Numbered from the stretch's first letter, positions 1-8,604 are shown. The stretch: 64,000 bases of DNA from Catenibacillus sp964565805 (GCA_964565805.1 CAZMGH010000007.1:15353-79352), one strand, 5' to 3'. Notes: generated by a model from the sequence alone, not told the origin. Made by a program: numbers and translations.

Positions 1-1
1 G

Positions 2-1279
2 GCCTATGTGTACAGCCAGGACGCATCTGTGATGAACGGAGCTGTCGGCGAGATGCATGCAAAAAAAATATCAAAGATTTATGAGCTTGCCTTAAAAACC
101 GGAGCTCCGGTAGTTGGACTGATCGACTGCGCAGGTATGCGTCTTCAGGAAGCTACGGATGCTTTGGATGCTTTTGGCGAGCTTTATTTTAAACAGACGA
201 TGGCATCCGGCGTGATCCCCCAGATCACAGCGATTTTCGGAACCTGCGGCGGCGGCGTGGCTATGATTCCTGCCTTGACGGACTTTACATTTATGACTCG
301 GGAGGGGTCCCGTCTGTTTGTCAACACCCCCAATGCATTAGAGCATAACGACGTTTCTAAGTGCGATACATCCTCCTGCCAGTATCAGAGCGCTCAGGCC
401 GGTACTGTTGATTATGCAGGAGAGTCTGAAGAAGATGTCCTCTCAAAGATCCGCATGCTTATTTCCCTGCTTCCTGCCAACTGTGATGATGAAAGTGTTT
501 ATGCAGAATGTAATGATGATCTGAACCGGGAAAATCCTGTTCTGGAAAACGTAAAGGATACTGCTTATATTCTCCGGGATATTTCGGATAATTATCAGTA
601 TTTTGAATTAAAACAGGATTTTGCTCCTGAGATGGTTACAGCCCTGATCCGCTTAAACGGCATGACTGTAGGCGCAGTGGCAAATCGCAGTGAGTTTTTA
701 GGAGAAGACGGTACCGTGGCAAAGACAGCGGATGCTGCCCTTACAACAGACGGGGCTGTTAAGGCTGCTGATTTTGTACGGTTCTGCGATGCTTTTTCCA
801 TTCCTGTGCTCACCCTGGTGAATGTGGAAGGGTATAAGGCTACCGTTGAAGAGGAAAAGACCATTGCAAAGGCATGCGCCCGTCTGACCTGCGCTTTCGC
901 GGATGCGACAGTGCCTAAAGTTACTGTTGTGATCGACAAGGCTTTTGGCAGCGCATATCTTGCCATGAACAGTCGTCATATCGGGGCGGATATGGTTTAT
1001 GCATATCCGAATGCTCAGATCGGTATGATGAACGCTGCTTCCGCAGTAAAGATCATGTATGCAGATGAGATCAAAGCTTCTGAAAACGCCCAGGCGCTTA
1101 TGGCTGAAAAAACCGCGGAATATGAAAAGATGCAGAATAGTCCTGTATCTGCCGCCGCAAGAGGCTATGTGGATGATATTATTGAGCCTGCGGCTACACG
1201 TAAGCGGGTGATCGCTGCTTTTGAAATGCTGTATACAAAAAGAGAGGATCGTCCTGATAAAAAACACGGCACGATTTAG
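2..1279 (+). CDS. mmdA: Carboxyltransferase subunit of biotin-dependent acyl-CoA decarboxylase (MmdA type), 5' partial
   Basis: Moves a carboxyl group between an acyl-CoA (methylmalonyl-CoA or a relative) and biotin on the carrier protein, in the cytoplasm against the membrane pump. The frame is open to the window edge, so the true start lies upstream and about 50 N-terminal residues are probably missing. The glycine-rich GTCGGGVAMIPALTDF loop in the first half and the FGSAYLAMNSRHIGAD segment in the second half are the paired CoA- and biotin-binding crotonase-like halves of the family. It is followed closely by the OadG-like, biotin carrier, OadB and OadA genes, all same strand, which points to a membrane decarboxylase rather than a soluble propionyl-CoA carboxylase (no biotin carboxylase gene is seen). 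The exact acyl-CoA substrate cannot be told from sequence. Confidence 0.85.
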   Translation, partial: AYVYSQDASVMNGAVGEMHAKKISKIYELALKTGAPVVGLIDCAGMRLQEATDALDAFGELYFKQTMASGVIPQITAIFGTCGGGVAMIPALTDFTFMTREGSRLFVNTPNALEHNDVSKCDTSSCQYQSAQAGTVDYAGESEEDVLSKIRMLISLLPANCDDESVYAECNDDLNRENPVLENVKDTAYILRDISDNYQYFELKQDFAPEMVTALIRLNGMTVGAVANRSEFLGEDGTVAKTADAALTTDGAVKAADFVRFCDAFSIPVLTLVNVEGYKATVEEEKTIAKACARLTCAFADATVPKVTVVIDKAFGSAYLAMNSRHIGADMVYAYPNAQIGMMNAASAVKIMYADEIKASENAQALMAEKTAEYEKMQNSPVSAAARGYVDDIIEPAATRKRVIAAFEMLYTKREDRPDKKHGTI

Positions 1280-1295
1280 AAAGAGGTGATATATG

Positions 1296-2090
1296 ATGAA
1301 AAAGCTTGTTGCATTTTTGTGCATGCTTATCTGTATTCTTTCGATGGCGGGCTGTGCAGAGACGGATACGACAGACTATACGGCCAATTATGACCAGGAA
1401 GCGCTGAAGGATAGTACGGAAGATTTTTTTGCTATGCTCCAGGAAGAAGAAGAAACCTCGATCCAGGAGATCATTGACATGGACAACAGCCAGATTTCAT
1501 CAGACAATGACCTGGCCCTGGAAATCAAGGCGGGATTCCAGGCATGGCTGGACAGCAAAGATGAGCTGGGGGATTTTAATCCTCAGGAAAGCGATGTATG
1601 CACGTTAACTGCTGATAAAGATGGAGCAGTACTTGTCATTGATTCCACCTTTACCAACCGCACCGGCAGGATCACTGCCAACTACAGTTCTGATGGAACT
1701 CTTATTTCCTTTAATGTAGAACCTGTGTATTCTACCATGGAAAATCTGCAGAACGCCCTGTTAAATACAGTACTTGGCATGGGAATCGTTTTTATCGTCC
1801 TGATTTTCATTGCGTTTATCATCAGCCTGTTCCGGTTTATTAATAAAGCGGAGAGCCGGGCTGCGGCAGGACATAAAGAAGAAAGCCGTCCGGCACAAAA
1901 GGAAAGTCCGAGACCGGCGCCTGCGCCAGTTGCTGCAGCGGCGCCTGCCCCTGTGATAGAGCCTATGGATGATCTGGAACTTGTTGCCGTGATCACAGCT
2001 GCGGTGGCTGCGTCCATGAATACATCTGTAGATCAGCTGGTTGTCCGTTCCATTAAGAGAAGAAGTACGAATAAGTGGCATAAAGCCTGA
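1296..2090 (+). CDS. OadG/MmdD-like delta-gamma subunit with an extracytoplasmic lipoprotein domain
   Basis: Small membrane subunit that in this enzyme class tethers the carboxyltransferase to the sodium pump. The protein starts with a lipoprotein signal (LSMAGC lipobox near residue 20), then about 120 acidic residues predicted outside the cell that resemble DUF3887-type domains, a single membrane helix (VFIVLIFIAFIISLF), and an Ala/Pro-rich cytoplasmic tail ending in the OadG-type VRSIKRRSTNKWHKA motif. Ordinary OadG proteins are about 80-120 residues, so the N-terminal domain is an addition. GAGGTG at 1283-1288 is 7 bases from the ATG at 1296 and only 4 from the ATG at 1293, so 1296 is preferred. 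It sits between mmdA and the biotin carrier gene. Confidence 0.75.
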   Translation: MKKLVAFLCMLICILSMAGCAETDTTDYTANYDQEALKDSTEDFFAMLQEEEETSIQEIIDMDNSQISSDNDLALEIKAGFQAWLDSKDELGDFNPQESDVCTLTADKDGAVLVIDSTFTNRTGRITANYSSDGTLISFNVEPVYSTMENLQNALLNTVLGMGIVFIVLIFIAFIISLFRFINKAESRAAAGHKEESRPAQKESPRPAPAPVAAAAPAPVIEPMDDLELVAVITAAVAASMNTSVDQLVVRSIKRRSTNKWHKA

Positions 2091-2106
2091 ATTTAGGAGG
2101 ATTAAA

Positions 2107-2517
2107 ATGAAAAATTATATTATTACAGTTAATGGTACAAGCTATGAAGTTTCCGTTGAAGAAGCCGGCACCGTTTCTGCTGAAAAAACAGTAGTTATGC
2201 CATCTGCCGCACCGGCACCAGCACCGGCGCCTGCCGCTGCCCCTGCGCCTAAGGCCGCTGCTCCTGCCCCTGCGCCAGCCTCCGCTCCATCTGGGGCGGC
2301 AGGTTCTGTTAAAGTAACCTCTCCCATGCCCGGAAAGATTGTTGATGTTAAAGTTAAAGTTGGCGATGCTGTAAAGAGAGGCGATGTCGTCCTGATCCTT
2401 GAAGCCATGAAAATGGAGAATGAAATCGTTGCTCCTGAGGACGGTACCATTGCTACTGTAGATGTAGCTGCAGGCGCTTCTGTTGAAGCCGGAACCGTTC
2501 TTGCAACATTAAACTAA
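2107..2517 (+). CDS. mmdC: Biotin carboxyl carrier protein of the decarboxylase (MmdC type)
   Basis: Carries the biotin that shuttles CO2 between carboxyltransferase and membrane pump. 136 residues: a short beta segment, a long Ala/Pro linker (about residues 38-65), then a biotinyl/lipoyl domain with the biotinylation motif EAMKMENEI, whose second Lys in AMKM is the acceptor. AGGAGG at 2095-2100 is well placed for the ATG at 2107; an earlier in-frame codon inside the preceding gene has no such site. Because the OadA-type protein downstream lacks its own biotinyl domain, this carrier probably serves both carboxyltransferases in the operon (inference). Biotin must be loaded by BirA, not encoded here. 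Confidence 0.9.
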   Translation: MKNYIITVNGTSYEVSVEEAGTVSAEKTVVMPSAAPAPAPAPAAAPAPKAAAPAPAPASAPSGAAGSVKVTSPMPGKIVDVKVKVGDAVKRGDVVLILEAMKMENEIVAPEDGTIATVDVAAGASVEAGTVLATLN

Positions 2518-2565
2518 ATGATACACGGGCATTATTTCCCGGAAATTTTCATGGGAGGTTAAAAA

Positions 2566-3726
2566 ATGGATTACATTTTAAATACACTGGACAGCCTGGT
2601 TCATCAATCCGCATTTTTTAATTTGACCTATGGGAACTTTATTATGATCCTTGTAGCCTGCGCCTTTTTATATCTTGCTATTGCAAAGGGCTACGAACCA
2701 CTGCTTTTAGTTCCCATCTCTTTTGGAATGCTGCTTGTGAATCTTTATCCGGATATTATGAAGACCATTGAGGAAGCTGCTGCTGACGGCAGTACCTCGG
2801 CCGGACTTTTACATTACTTTTACTTAGGGGATGAGTGGGGCATCTGGCCGTCGCTGATCTTCCTGGGGGTAGGCGCCATGACAGACTTTGGTCCCCTGAT
2901 CGCAAATCCCAAGAGCTTCCTTCTTGGGGCGTCAGCCCAGTTTGGCGTATTCTTTGCTTACATTGTGGCAATTATAATGGGCTTTACCAACGAGCAGGCA
3001 GCTGCCATTTCCATTATCGGCGGCGCTGACGGCCCTACATCCATTTATCTGGCAGGAAAACTTGGACAGACGGATCTCATGGGCCCCATTGCGGTGGCGG
3101 CATATTCCTACATGTCCCTGGTACCTATTATCCAGCCGCCGATTATGCGGCTGTTGACCACAAAGAAGGAGCGGGCTATTAAAATGGAACAGCTTCGGCC
3201 GGTTTCCAAACTGGAAAAAATCCTCTTCCCTGTTGTGGTATCCATTGTTGTTATTTTGATCCTGCCGTCCACTGCTCCTCTCATCGGTATGCTTATGCTG
3301 GGCAACCTGTTCAGAGAGTCCGGAGTGGTGAAACAGCTGACAGAAACGGCTTCTAATGCCATGATGTATATTATCGTTATCCTGCTTGGTACTTCTGTTG
3401 GCGCCACAACAAGCGCGGAAGCCTTCTTAAACTGGACAACCATTAAGATCATTGTTCTTGGTCTTATTGCCTTTGCCATCAGTACAGCGACCGGTGTTCT
3501 ATTTGGAAAGATTATGTGCGTGGCCACCCACGGCAAGGTAAATCCTCTCATCGGCTCTGCTGGTGTATCGGCGGTGCCTATGTCTGCCCGTGTGTCCCAG
3601 AAGGTTGGCGCGGAGACAGACCCAACCAACTTCCTGCTGATGCATGCTATGGGACCAAACGTGGCCGGTGTTATCGGTACGGCGGTTGCGGCCGGAGCAT
3701 TTATGGCATTCTTTGGCGTCGTATAA
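2566..3726 (+). CDS. mmdB: Sodium-pumping decarboxylase beta subunit (OadB/MmdB)
   Basis: Polytopic membrane protein that decarboxylates carboxybiotin and exports Na+. 386 residues with about nine to eleven hydrophobic segments. The hallmark GGADGPTSIYLAGKL stretch near residue 150 contains the Asp used for Na+ transport in this family; a second conserved region, PLIGSAGVSAVPMSARVSQK, lies near residue 325. A GGAGG site stands before the ATG. The family is shared by oxaloacetate, methylmalonyl-CoA, malonate and glutaconyl-CoA decarboxylases, so the substrate must be read from the partners, here both MmdA and OadA types. Confidence 0.92.
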   Translation: MDYILNTLDSLVHQSAFFNLTYGNFIMILVACAFLYLAIAKGYEPLLLVPISFGMLLVNLYPDIMKTIEEAAADGSTSAGLLHYFYLGDEWGIWPSLIFLGVGAMTDFGPLIANPKSFLLGASAQFGVFFAYIVAIIMGFTNEQAAAISIIGGADGPTSIYLAGKLGQTDLMGPIAVAAYSYMSLVPIIQPPIMRLLTTKKERAIKMEQLRPVSKLEKILFPVVVSIVVILILPSTAPLIGMLMLGNLFRESGVVKQLTETASNAMMYIIVILLGTSVGATTSAEAFLNWTTIKIIVLGLIAFAISTATGVLFGKIMCVATHGKVNPLIGSAGVSAVPMSARVSQKVGAETDPTNFLLMHAMGPNVAGVIGTAVAAGAFMAFFGVV

Positions 3727-3817
3727 AAGCGCGGCAGTTCAGCATGCTGGACCGCTGTGTGAAAGAAGCTGGCCGAAACGGCCTTTTGACACAATCGCAT
3801 ATTAAGGAGGAGAACAA
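3727..3817 (+). other. Hairpin-bearing spacer between mmdB and oadA
   Basis: The 91-base spacer holds a compact hairpin, GGCCG-AAA-CGGCC at 3771-3783, followed by TTTTGA, and a looser one just before it. It could act as a weak terminator or processing site that lowers oadA expression relative to the pump genes. The T run is short, so read-through is expected. Confidence 0.4.
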
Positions 3818-5230
3818 ATGTCAGAACAAGTTAAAAAACCGGTGGGCATTACCGAGACTGTTCTGCGTGATGCCCATCAGTCTCTGATCGCAACACGTAT
3901 GACAACAGAGCAGATGCTGCCCATTATTGATAAAATGGATAAAGTCGGTTATCATTCTGTAGAGTGCTGGGGCGGCGCTACCTTTGATACATGCCTGCGC
4001 TTCCTTAAGGAAGATCCATGGGACCGTCTTAGAAAGTTAAGAGACGGATTTAAAAATACAAAGCTTCAGATGCTTTTCCGTGGACAGAATATTCTTGGAT
4101 ACAGCCATTATGCTGACGATGTAGTCGAGTATTTTGTACAGAAATCTATTGCCAACGGTATTGATGTTATCCGTATCTTTGATGCGTTAAATGACCTTAG
4201 AAACCTGGAAACCGCGGTAAAGGCCGCTGTTAAAGAGGGCGGACATGCCCAGATTGCCTTAAGCTACACCCTGGGCGGTGCCTATACTCTGGATTATTGG
4301 AAGGATATTGCAAAACGTATTGAGGATATGGGGGCAAATTCCATCTGTATCAAAGATATGGCCGGACTTCTGGTGCCATACGCGGCGACAGAGCTGGTAA
4401 CGGCTCTTAAGGAATCTACAGATCTGCCGATCCAGATCCATACCCACTACACCAGCGGTGTGGCATCTATGACCTATATGAAGGCAGTAGAGGCAGGAGC
4501 TGACGTGATTGATACAGCCATGTCACCATTTGCCATGGGAACAAGCCAGCCGGCCACAGAGGTTATGGTGGAAACCTTTAAGGGAACGTCCTATGATACA
4601 GGTCTTGATCAGAAGCTTTTGGCTGAAATCGCCGACTACTTTAGACCTATGCGGGAGGAAGCTCTTGAGTCCGGTCTTATGAGCACCAAGGTCCTGGGCG
4701 TAGATATTAAGACATTGATCTATCAGGTGCCTGGCGGCATGCTTTCCAACCTGGTTTCCCAGCTTAAGGACGCTCATGCTGAGGATAAGTATGATCAGGT
4801 GCTTGAGGAGATCCCAAGAGTTCGCAAAGACTTTGGCGAGCCGCCTTTAGTAACGCCATCTTCTCAGATTGTCGGAACTCAGGCTGTTCTCAACGTGCTT
4901 ATGGGAGAACGTTATAAGATGGTCACAAAAGAGAGTAAGGCGCTGCTTCATGGCGAATATGGTCAGACGGTAAAGCCCTTTAACCCGGAAGTTCAGAAAA
5001 AAGCCATCGGTGATGAACAGCCGATCACCTGTCGGCCTGCAGATCTTATCAAACCTCAGTTAAAAGAGATTGAGGCTAAGATGGCCCGTTGGAAACAGCA
5101 GGATGAGGATGTATTATCCTATGCCTTGTTCCCGCAGGTAGCGGAGGAATTTTTCAAATATAGAGAAGCCCAGCAGACTAAGGTGGATCCAACGGAAGCT
5201 GACACGGAAAATGGGGTATACCCGGTATAA
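3818..5230 (+). CDS. oadA: Oxaloacetate decarboxylase alpha / pyruvate carboxylase subunit B-type carboxyltransferase, no biotin domain
   Basis: TIM-barrel carboxyltransferase acting on oxaloacetate/pyruvate. 470 residues, starting with the diagnostic TETVLRDAHQSLIATRMTT segment (metal-binding Asp and active-site region), with WGGATFDTCLRFL and IQIHTHYTSG (metal-binding His-x-His) following. Full OadA proteins of about 590 residues end in a biotinyl domain; this one stops after the conserved carboxyltransferase tail, so it must use a separate carrier, most likely the one encoded at 2107-2517. AAGGAGG precedes the ATG. The mix of an MmdA-type (12S-like), a PycB/OadA-type (5S-like) and a free biotin carrier (1.3S-like) also matches the parts list of a methylmalonyl-CoA:pyruvate transcarboxylase. 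A clear terminator follows. Confidence 0.88.
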   Translation: MSEQVKKPVGITETVLRDAHQSLIATRMTTEQMLPIIDKMDKVGYHSVECWGGATFDTCLRFLKEDPWDRLRKLRDGFKNTKLQMLFRGQNILGYSHYADDVVEYFVQKSIANGIDVIRIFDALNDLRNLETAVKAAVKEGGHAQIALSYTLGGAYTLDYWKDIAKRIEDMGANSICIKDMAGLLVPYAATELVTALKESTDLPIQIHTHYTSGVASMTYMKAVEAGADVIDTAMSPFAMGTSQPATEVMVETFKGTSYDTGLDQKLLAEIADYFRPMREEALESGLMSTKVLGVDIKTLIYQVPGGMLSNLVSQLKDAHAEDKYDQVLEEIPRVRKDFGEPPLVTPSSQIVGTQAVLNVLMGERYKMVTKESKALLHGEYGQTVKPFNPEVQKKAIGDEQPITCRPADLIKPQLKEIEAKMARWKQQDEDVLSYALFPQVAEEFFKYREAQQTKVDPTEADTENGVYPV

Positions 5231-5244
5231 ATGGCAAAGTCTAG

Positions 5245-5290
5245 AAAGGCTGCCCGGCTGTAAAAAAACCGGCAGCCTTTTCTTTTTCTT
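5245..5290 (+). terminator. Rho-independent terminator after oadA
   Basis: AAAGGCTGCC pairs with GGCAGCCTTT (inner CGG/CCG pairs continue the stem), followed by TCTTTTTCTT. It closes the decarboxylase operon 15 bases after the oadA stop codon. Confidence 0.88.
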
Positions 5291-5463
5291 GGAGGAACAT
5301 GATGTAAATAACGATCAAATGCAGTCTTTTGGATGGGGAAGTGCTCTGTATCCATGCGTCCGCAGGAGATGGGAACGGAAGAAGGGGAATATTCACAGGA
5401 GATAGATGCGGCAATTTGGTCGGCTAAATAATTGCTCCGGCGGATAAAAATATACAGCAGGCA
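5291..5463. other. Intergenic, no supported gene
   Basis: Only short frames occur here. The longest plausible one runs from an ATG at 5333 to a stop at 5429-5431 (32 codons) but has no ribosome binding site, so it is not called. The next supported element is the promoter at 5464. Confidence 0.5.
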
Positions 5464-5492
5464 TTGACATTTAAAAAAAAAGGCGGTAAAAT
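5464..5492 (+). promoter_or_regulatory. Sigma-A promoter of the TrpX-like ABC operon
   Basis: TTGACA at 5464-5469 and TAAAAT at 5487-5492 are separated by 17 bases. Transcription would begin near 5499 and give a leader of about 108 bases that includes the hairpin at 5520-5566. Confidence 0.8.
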
Positions 5493-5519
5493 TTTTACAT
5501 TAGTGTAGAGGCAGGTGGA

Positions 5520-5566
5520 GCGCAGTGCTGCAGGCTGCGCGGATAGCATGCTTGCAGCAGCTGCGC
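5520..5566 (+). promoter_or_regulatory. Long hairpin in the ABC-operon leader
   Basis: GCGCAG-T-GCTGCA at 5520-5532 pairs with TGCAGC-AG-CTGCGC at 5553-5566, twelve base pairs with a small internal bulge. No T run follows, and no T-box or known riboswitch consensus was recognised. It may stabilise the mRNA or take part in attenuation. Confidence 0.5.
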
Positions 5567-5607
5567 TTTATCATTGCATCGCGATAAGTTTTAAGGAGTG
5601 AAATAAC

Positions 5608-6693
5608 ATGAAAAAATTTCTCAGTATTCTTTTGTCAGCAGCTTTGGCTGCATCTTTGATGACTGCCTGTGGATCTGGAGATTCCGGCAGCAGCACTGCA
5701 GATACAACAGCGGAAACACAGGCTGAAACTGGCGGAACAGACGAAGATGAAAGCGCGGCTTCTTCAGAAGATTCCCAGGCTTCCGTTGCCGCAGGTGAAT
5801 CTGTAAGTATTGGCGTGATCCAGTATATGCAGCATACTTCTTTGGATGAGGCTTATGAGGGCTTTGTTGATGGTCTTGAAGAGGCCGGTTATGTTGTAGG
5901 TGAGAACCTGACCATTGATTTCCAGAATGCTTCCGGAGATACAAGTACAGCTCAGACGATTTGTGATAACTTTAAAAACAGCGGCGTTGACATGGTTCTT
6001 GCCATTGCCACACCGGCTGCCCAGTCCGCGGTAAATGTATTTGATGATACAGATGTGCCGGTATTGTTTACTGCCGTTACTGACGCTGTAGAGTCTCAGC
6101 TGGTTGAAAGCAACGAGGCTCCCGGAAAGAACGTGACTGGTACAGTAGATATGCCGGTGATTTCCGATCAGATCCAGGTGATTCGGGACATCCTTCCCGA
6201 TGCAACACGTTTGGGAATCCTTTATACATCCAGCGAAGCAAACTCTGAGATCCAGGCTCAGGAAGCTCAGGCTGCCGCGGAGGCTCTTGGTTTTGAAGTG
6301 ACAATTGCCACAGCTTCCAATACAAACGAGATCCAGCAGACCATGATTTCCGTTGTAGGATCTGTGGATGCTATTTATATTCCTTCAGATAACGGCTTTG
6401 CCAGCGCTATGGGTACAGTGAATAACGTTGCTGTGGAATATCAGCTTCCGGTATTCTGTGCCGTTGAAGCGATGATCCAGGAGGGCGGTATTGCCACAAC
6501 AGCGATTAATTACTATGATCTTGGACAGCAGACCGCTGCTCAGGCTGTACGTATCTTAAACGGTGAAAGCCCTGCGGATATTCCTGTAGAAAGTCAGGAA
6601 AACTGCGACCTGGTAGTGAACCAGACTTTTGCTGAAAGTGTTGGCGTAACTATCCCTGAAGATATTTTATCTGAAGCAGTCACGGTTTACTAA
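5608..6693 (+). CDS. ABC transporter substrate-binding lipoprotein, TrpX/DUF534 family
   Basis: Captures a small ligand outside the membrane and delivers it to the permease encoded next. 361 residues: signal peptide with lipobox LMTAC (Cys near residue 21), a Ser/Thr/Glu-rich linker to about residue 65, then a two-lobed periplasmic-binding fold beginning SIGVIQYMQHTSLDEAYEGF, typical of the ABC_sub_bind (PF04392) family. In streptococci this family (TrpX) is linked to tryptophan or other aromatic substrates; here the substrate is not proven and no Trp-specific regulatory element was seen. The gene has its own strong promoter and an AAGGAG site, and leads a three-gene operon. Confidence 0.88.
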   Translation: MKKFLSILLSAALAASLMTACGSGDSGSSTADTTAETQAETGGTDEDESAASSEDSQASVAAGESVSIGVIQYMQHTSLDEAYEGFVDGLEEAGYVVGENLTIDFQNASGDTSTAQTICDNFKNSGVDMVLAIATPAAQSAVNVFDDTDVPVLFTAVTDAVESQLVESNEAPGKNVTGTVDMPVISDQIQVIRDILPDATRLGILYTSSEANSEIQAQEAQAAAEALGFEVTIATASNTNEIQQTMISVVGSVDAIYIPSDNGFASAMGTVNNVAVEYQLPVFCAVEAMIQEGGIATTAINYYDLGQQTAAQAVRILNGESPADIPVESQENCDLVVNQTFAESVGVTIPEDILSEAVTVY

Positions 6694-6710
6694 AAAGGAA
6701 AGAAAAACGA

Positions 6711-7646
6711 ATGATCACTTTGCTATTAAATAATATACAGTCTGCGGCAGTTTTGGGCGTGATCTGGGGGATTATGGCCCTGGGGGTCTACCTGACTTAT
6801 CGGGTGCTCAATTACGCAGATCTGACCGTAGACGGAAGCTTTACTTTGGGCGGAGCTATGTCTGCTGTGTACATTTCCGCAGGGATACCTCCCCTCCTGG
6901 CCATTCTCCTGGCAACATTGGGCGGTATGATCGCTGGTCTTGTGACTGGTATACTTCATACAAAATTAAAGATCCCGGATCTTCTGGCCGGTATTTTGTG
7001 TCAGTTTGCCCTGTACTCCGTAAATCTGCGTATTATGGGCAAAGCAAATGTCAGTCTGTTAAATGTAGAAACTATTTTCTCGCAGATTGAGGATCTGGGC
7101 GTGCCATCGAAGTGGTCCGGTTTGATCGTGGGCCTGATCTTTGCAGTGATCCTGATCATCCTTATGTACTGCTTCTTTGGAACAGAGATCGGCTGCGCTT
7201 TAAGAGCTACAGGAAATAACCCGGACATGGTCAAAGCCCTGGGAACAAACACAAAGGTCATGGTCGTCTTTGGCCTGGTCATCGGAAACGGCCTTGTAGC
7301 CATGTCCGGCGGCCTTCTGGCTCAGTATCAGGGCTATGCGGATATTCAGATGGGCGTTGGTACCATTGTTTTCGGTCTGGCTGCGGTTATTATCGGAGAG
7401 GTTATCTTTTCAAAGAGGACCTATTTCCACCGGCTGGCCGGTGTTATCATCGGATCTGTGGTGTACCGTATCATTATCGCCCTTGTTCTTTTACTGGGAC
7501 AGCGCCTGAACTTTGAAGACACTTTGGGCTTCCGCATTGAGGCCAATGACACAAAGCTGATCACAGCCATTATCGTGGTGATCTGCCTTGTGTCTCCATC
7601 CATTAAAAACTGGATTTTTTCCAGAAGAAAAAAGGAGGGCGCCTGA
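6711..7646 (+). CDS. ABC transporter permease, TrpY-like
   Basis: Membrane channel subunit of the importer. 311 residues with eight to ten hydrophobic segments and the branched-chain amino-acid-type permease signature (YADLTVDGSFTLGGA near the N-terminus; GCALRATGNNPDMVKALG as the cytoplasmic coupling loop). It starts 17 bases after the binding-protein gene, and its stop codon directly abuts the ATPase start, so translation is probably coupled. Confidence 0.9.
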   Translation: MITLLLNNIQSAAVLGVIWGIMALGVYLTYRVLNYADLTVDGSFTLGGAMSAVYISAGIPPLLAILLATLGGMIAGLVTGILHTKLKIPDLLAGILCQFALYSVNLRIMGKANVSLLNVETIFSQIEDLGVPSKWSGLIVGLIFAVILIILMYCFFGTEIGCALRATGNNPDMVKALGTNTKVMVVFGLVIGNGLVAMSGGLLAQYQGYADIQMGVGTIVFGLAAVIIGEVIFSKRTYFHRLAGVIIGSVVYRIIIALVLLLGQRLNFEDTLGFRIEANDTKLITAIIVVICLVSPSIKNWIFSRRKKEGA

Positions 7647-8444
7647 ATGTTGGATATTATTAATGTACATAAGTCCTTTAATATTGGCACTCCGGTGCAA
7701 AAGGACGCTCTTACAGGTTTGAACCTCCATTTGGACAAGGGGGATTTTGTTACCGTTATCGGCGGCAACGGCGCCGGAAAATCCACCATGCTTAACGCAG
7801 TGGCCGGGGTGTTCGGCGTTGAAAAAGGCGTAATAAAGATCGACGGCCATGATGTGACCCGTGATCCGGAATACAAACGGGCAAAATATATTGGCCGGGT
7901 CTTCCAGGATCCTTTAAAGGGAACGGCCGGAGATATGTGGATTGAAGAAAATCTTGCGCTGGCCCTGCGCCGGGGCAAGCGGCGCAGTTTTCGCTGGGGG
8001 ATCAGCAATAAGGAGAGAGCGCAGTTTGTTGAGCTCCTTAAAACTCTGGATCTTGGCCTTGAATCCAGGCTCAGCGCCAAAGTTGGCCTTCTTTCCGGCG
8101 GTCAGCGCCAGGCTCTGACTTTGCTCATGGCAACCATTAAGGAGCCTCAGCTTCTTTTGCTGGATGAGCATACGGCGGCTCTGGATCCGAAGACCGCCAA
8201 AAAGGTGCTGGAGATGACCGACGAGATCATTTCCCGGAGCAATTTGACGACCTTAATGATTACCCATAATATGAAGGATGCTATTAAATATGGTAACCGT
8301 CTGATCATGATGGATGACGGTAAGATCATCTATGATGTTTCCGGGGATGAAAAGAAGAATCTGAAGGTTTCCGACCTTCTTGCCAAGTTTGAGCAGGCCA
8401 GCGGCAGCGAATTTGCCAATGACCGGATGCTTTTAGGGCAGTAG
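7647..8444 (+). CDS. ABC transporter ATP-binding protein, TrpZ-like
   Basis: Energises the importer. 265 residues with Walker A GGNGAGKST (about residues 38-46), signature LSGGQRQ, Walker B LLLLDE and the switch histidine in MITHNM. The ATG at 7647 follows the permease TGA with no gap, and GGAGGG lies at 7634-7639 within the permease end. The family and order match TrpXYZ-type systems. Confidence 0.92.
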   Translation: MLDIINVHKSFNIGTPVQKDALTGLNLHLDKGDFVTVIGGNGAGKSTMLNAVAGVFGVEKGVIKIDGHDVTRDPEYKRAKYIGRVFQDPLKGTAGDMWIEENLALALRRGKRRSFRWGISNKERAQFVELLKTLDLGLESRLSAKVGLLSGGQRQALTLLMATIKEPQLLLLDEHTAALDPKTAKKVLEMTDEIISRSNLTTLMITHNMKDAIKYGNRLIMMDDGKIIYDVSGDEKKNLKVSDLLAKFEQASGSEFANDRMLLGQ

Positions 8445-8493
8445 GGCGGCTTCAAAAGTCCGGTCTAAGTATAATAAAATTAAATAAAAATAC

Positions 8494-8525
8494 ACATAAC
8501 CGTTCAGCCTCCTGAACGGTTATGT
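8494..8525. terminator. Perfect 14-bp hairpin after the ABC operon
   Basis: ACATAACCGTTCAG at 8494-8507 and its exact complement at 8512-8525 enclose the loop CCTC. A real U-tract is lacking (TATATCC follows), so it is either a weak terminator or a 3'-end-protecting hairpin. Confidence 0.6.
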
Positions 8526-8595
8526 TATATCCGGAGATGTATCCTTCTGGTATATTTTATTTTGCTATAAAATAGTAGATGAACGGCAATAAACC

Positions 8596-8604
8596 TGTTA
8601 TAAT
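8596..8604 (+). promoter_or_regulatory. Extended -10 promoter of the moxR operon
   Basis: TGTTATAAT contains TG, one base, then a perfect TATAAT at 8599-8604. No good -35 box is seen at 16-18 bases upstream, as expected for an extended -10 promoter. The leader to the start codon is about 100 bases. Confidence 0.6.

Noticed and set aside
595..1324. Two minus-strand frames (595-966, 698-1324) opposite mmdA
   Set aside because: They mirror a well-supported gene in other frames, have no ribosome sites and no recognisable protein features.
2142..2450. Minus-strand Ala/Gly-rich frame opposite the biotin carrier
   Set aside because: It arises from the repetitive Ala/Pro linker codons of the real gene.
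5211..5405. 64-codon plus-strand frame across the oadA terminator
   Set aside because: It runs through the terminator hairpin and has no ribosome site. A 32-codon frame at 5333-5431 was also dropped for lack of a ribosome site.
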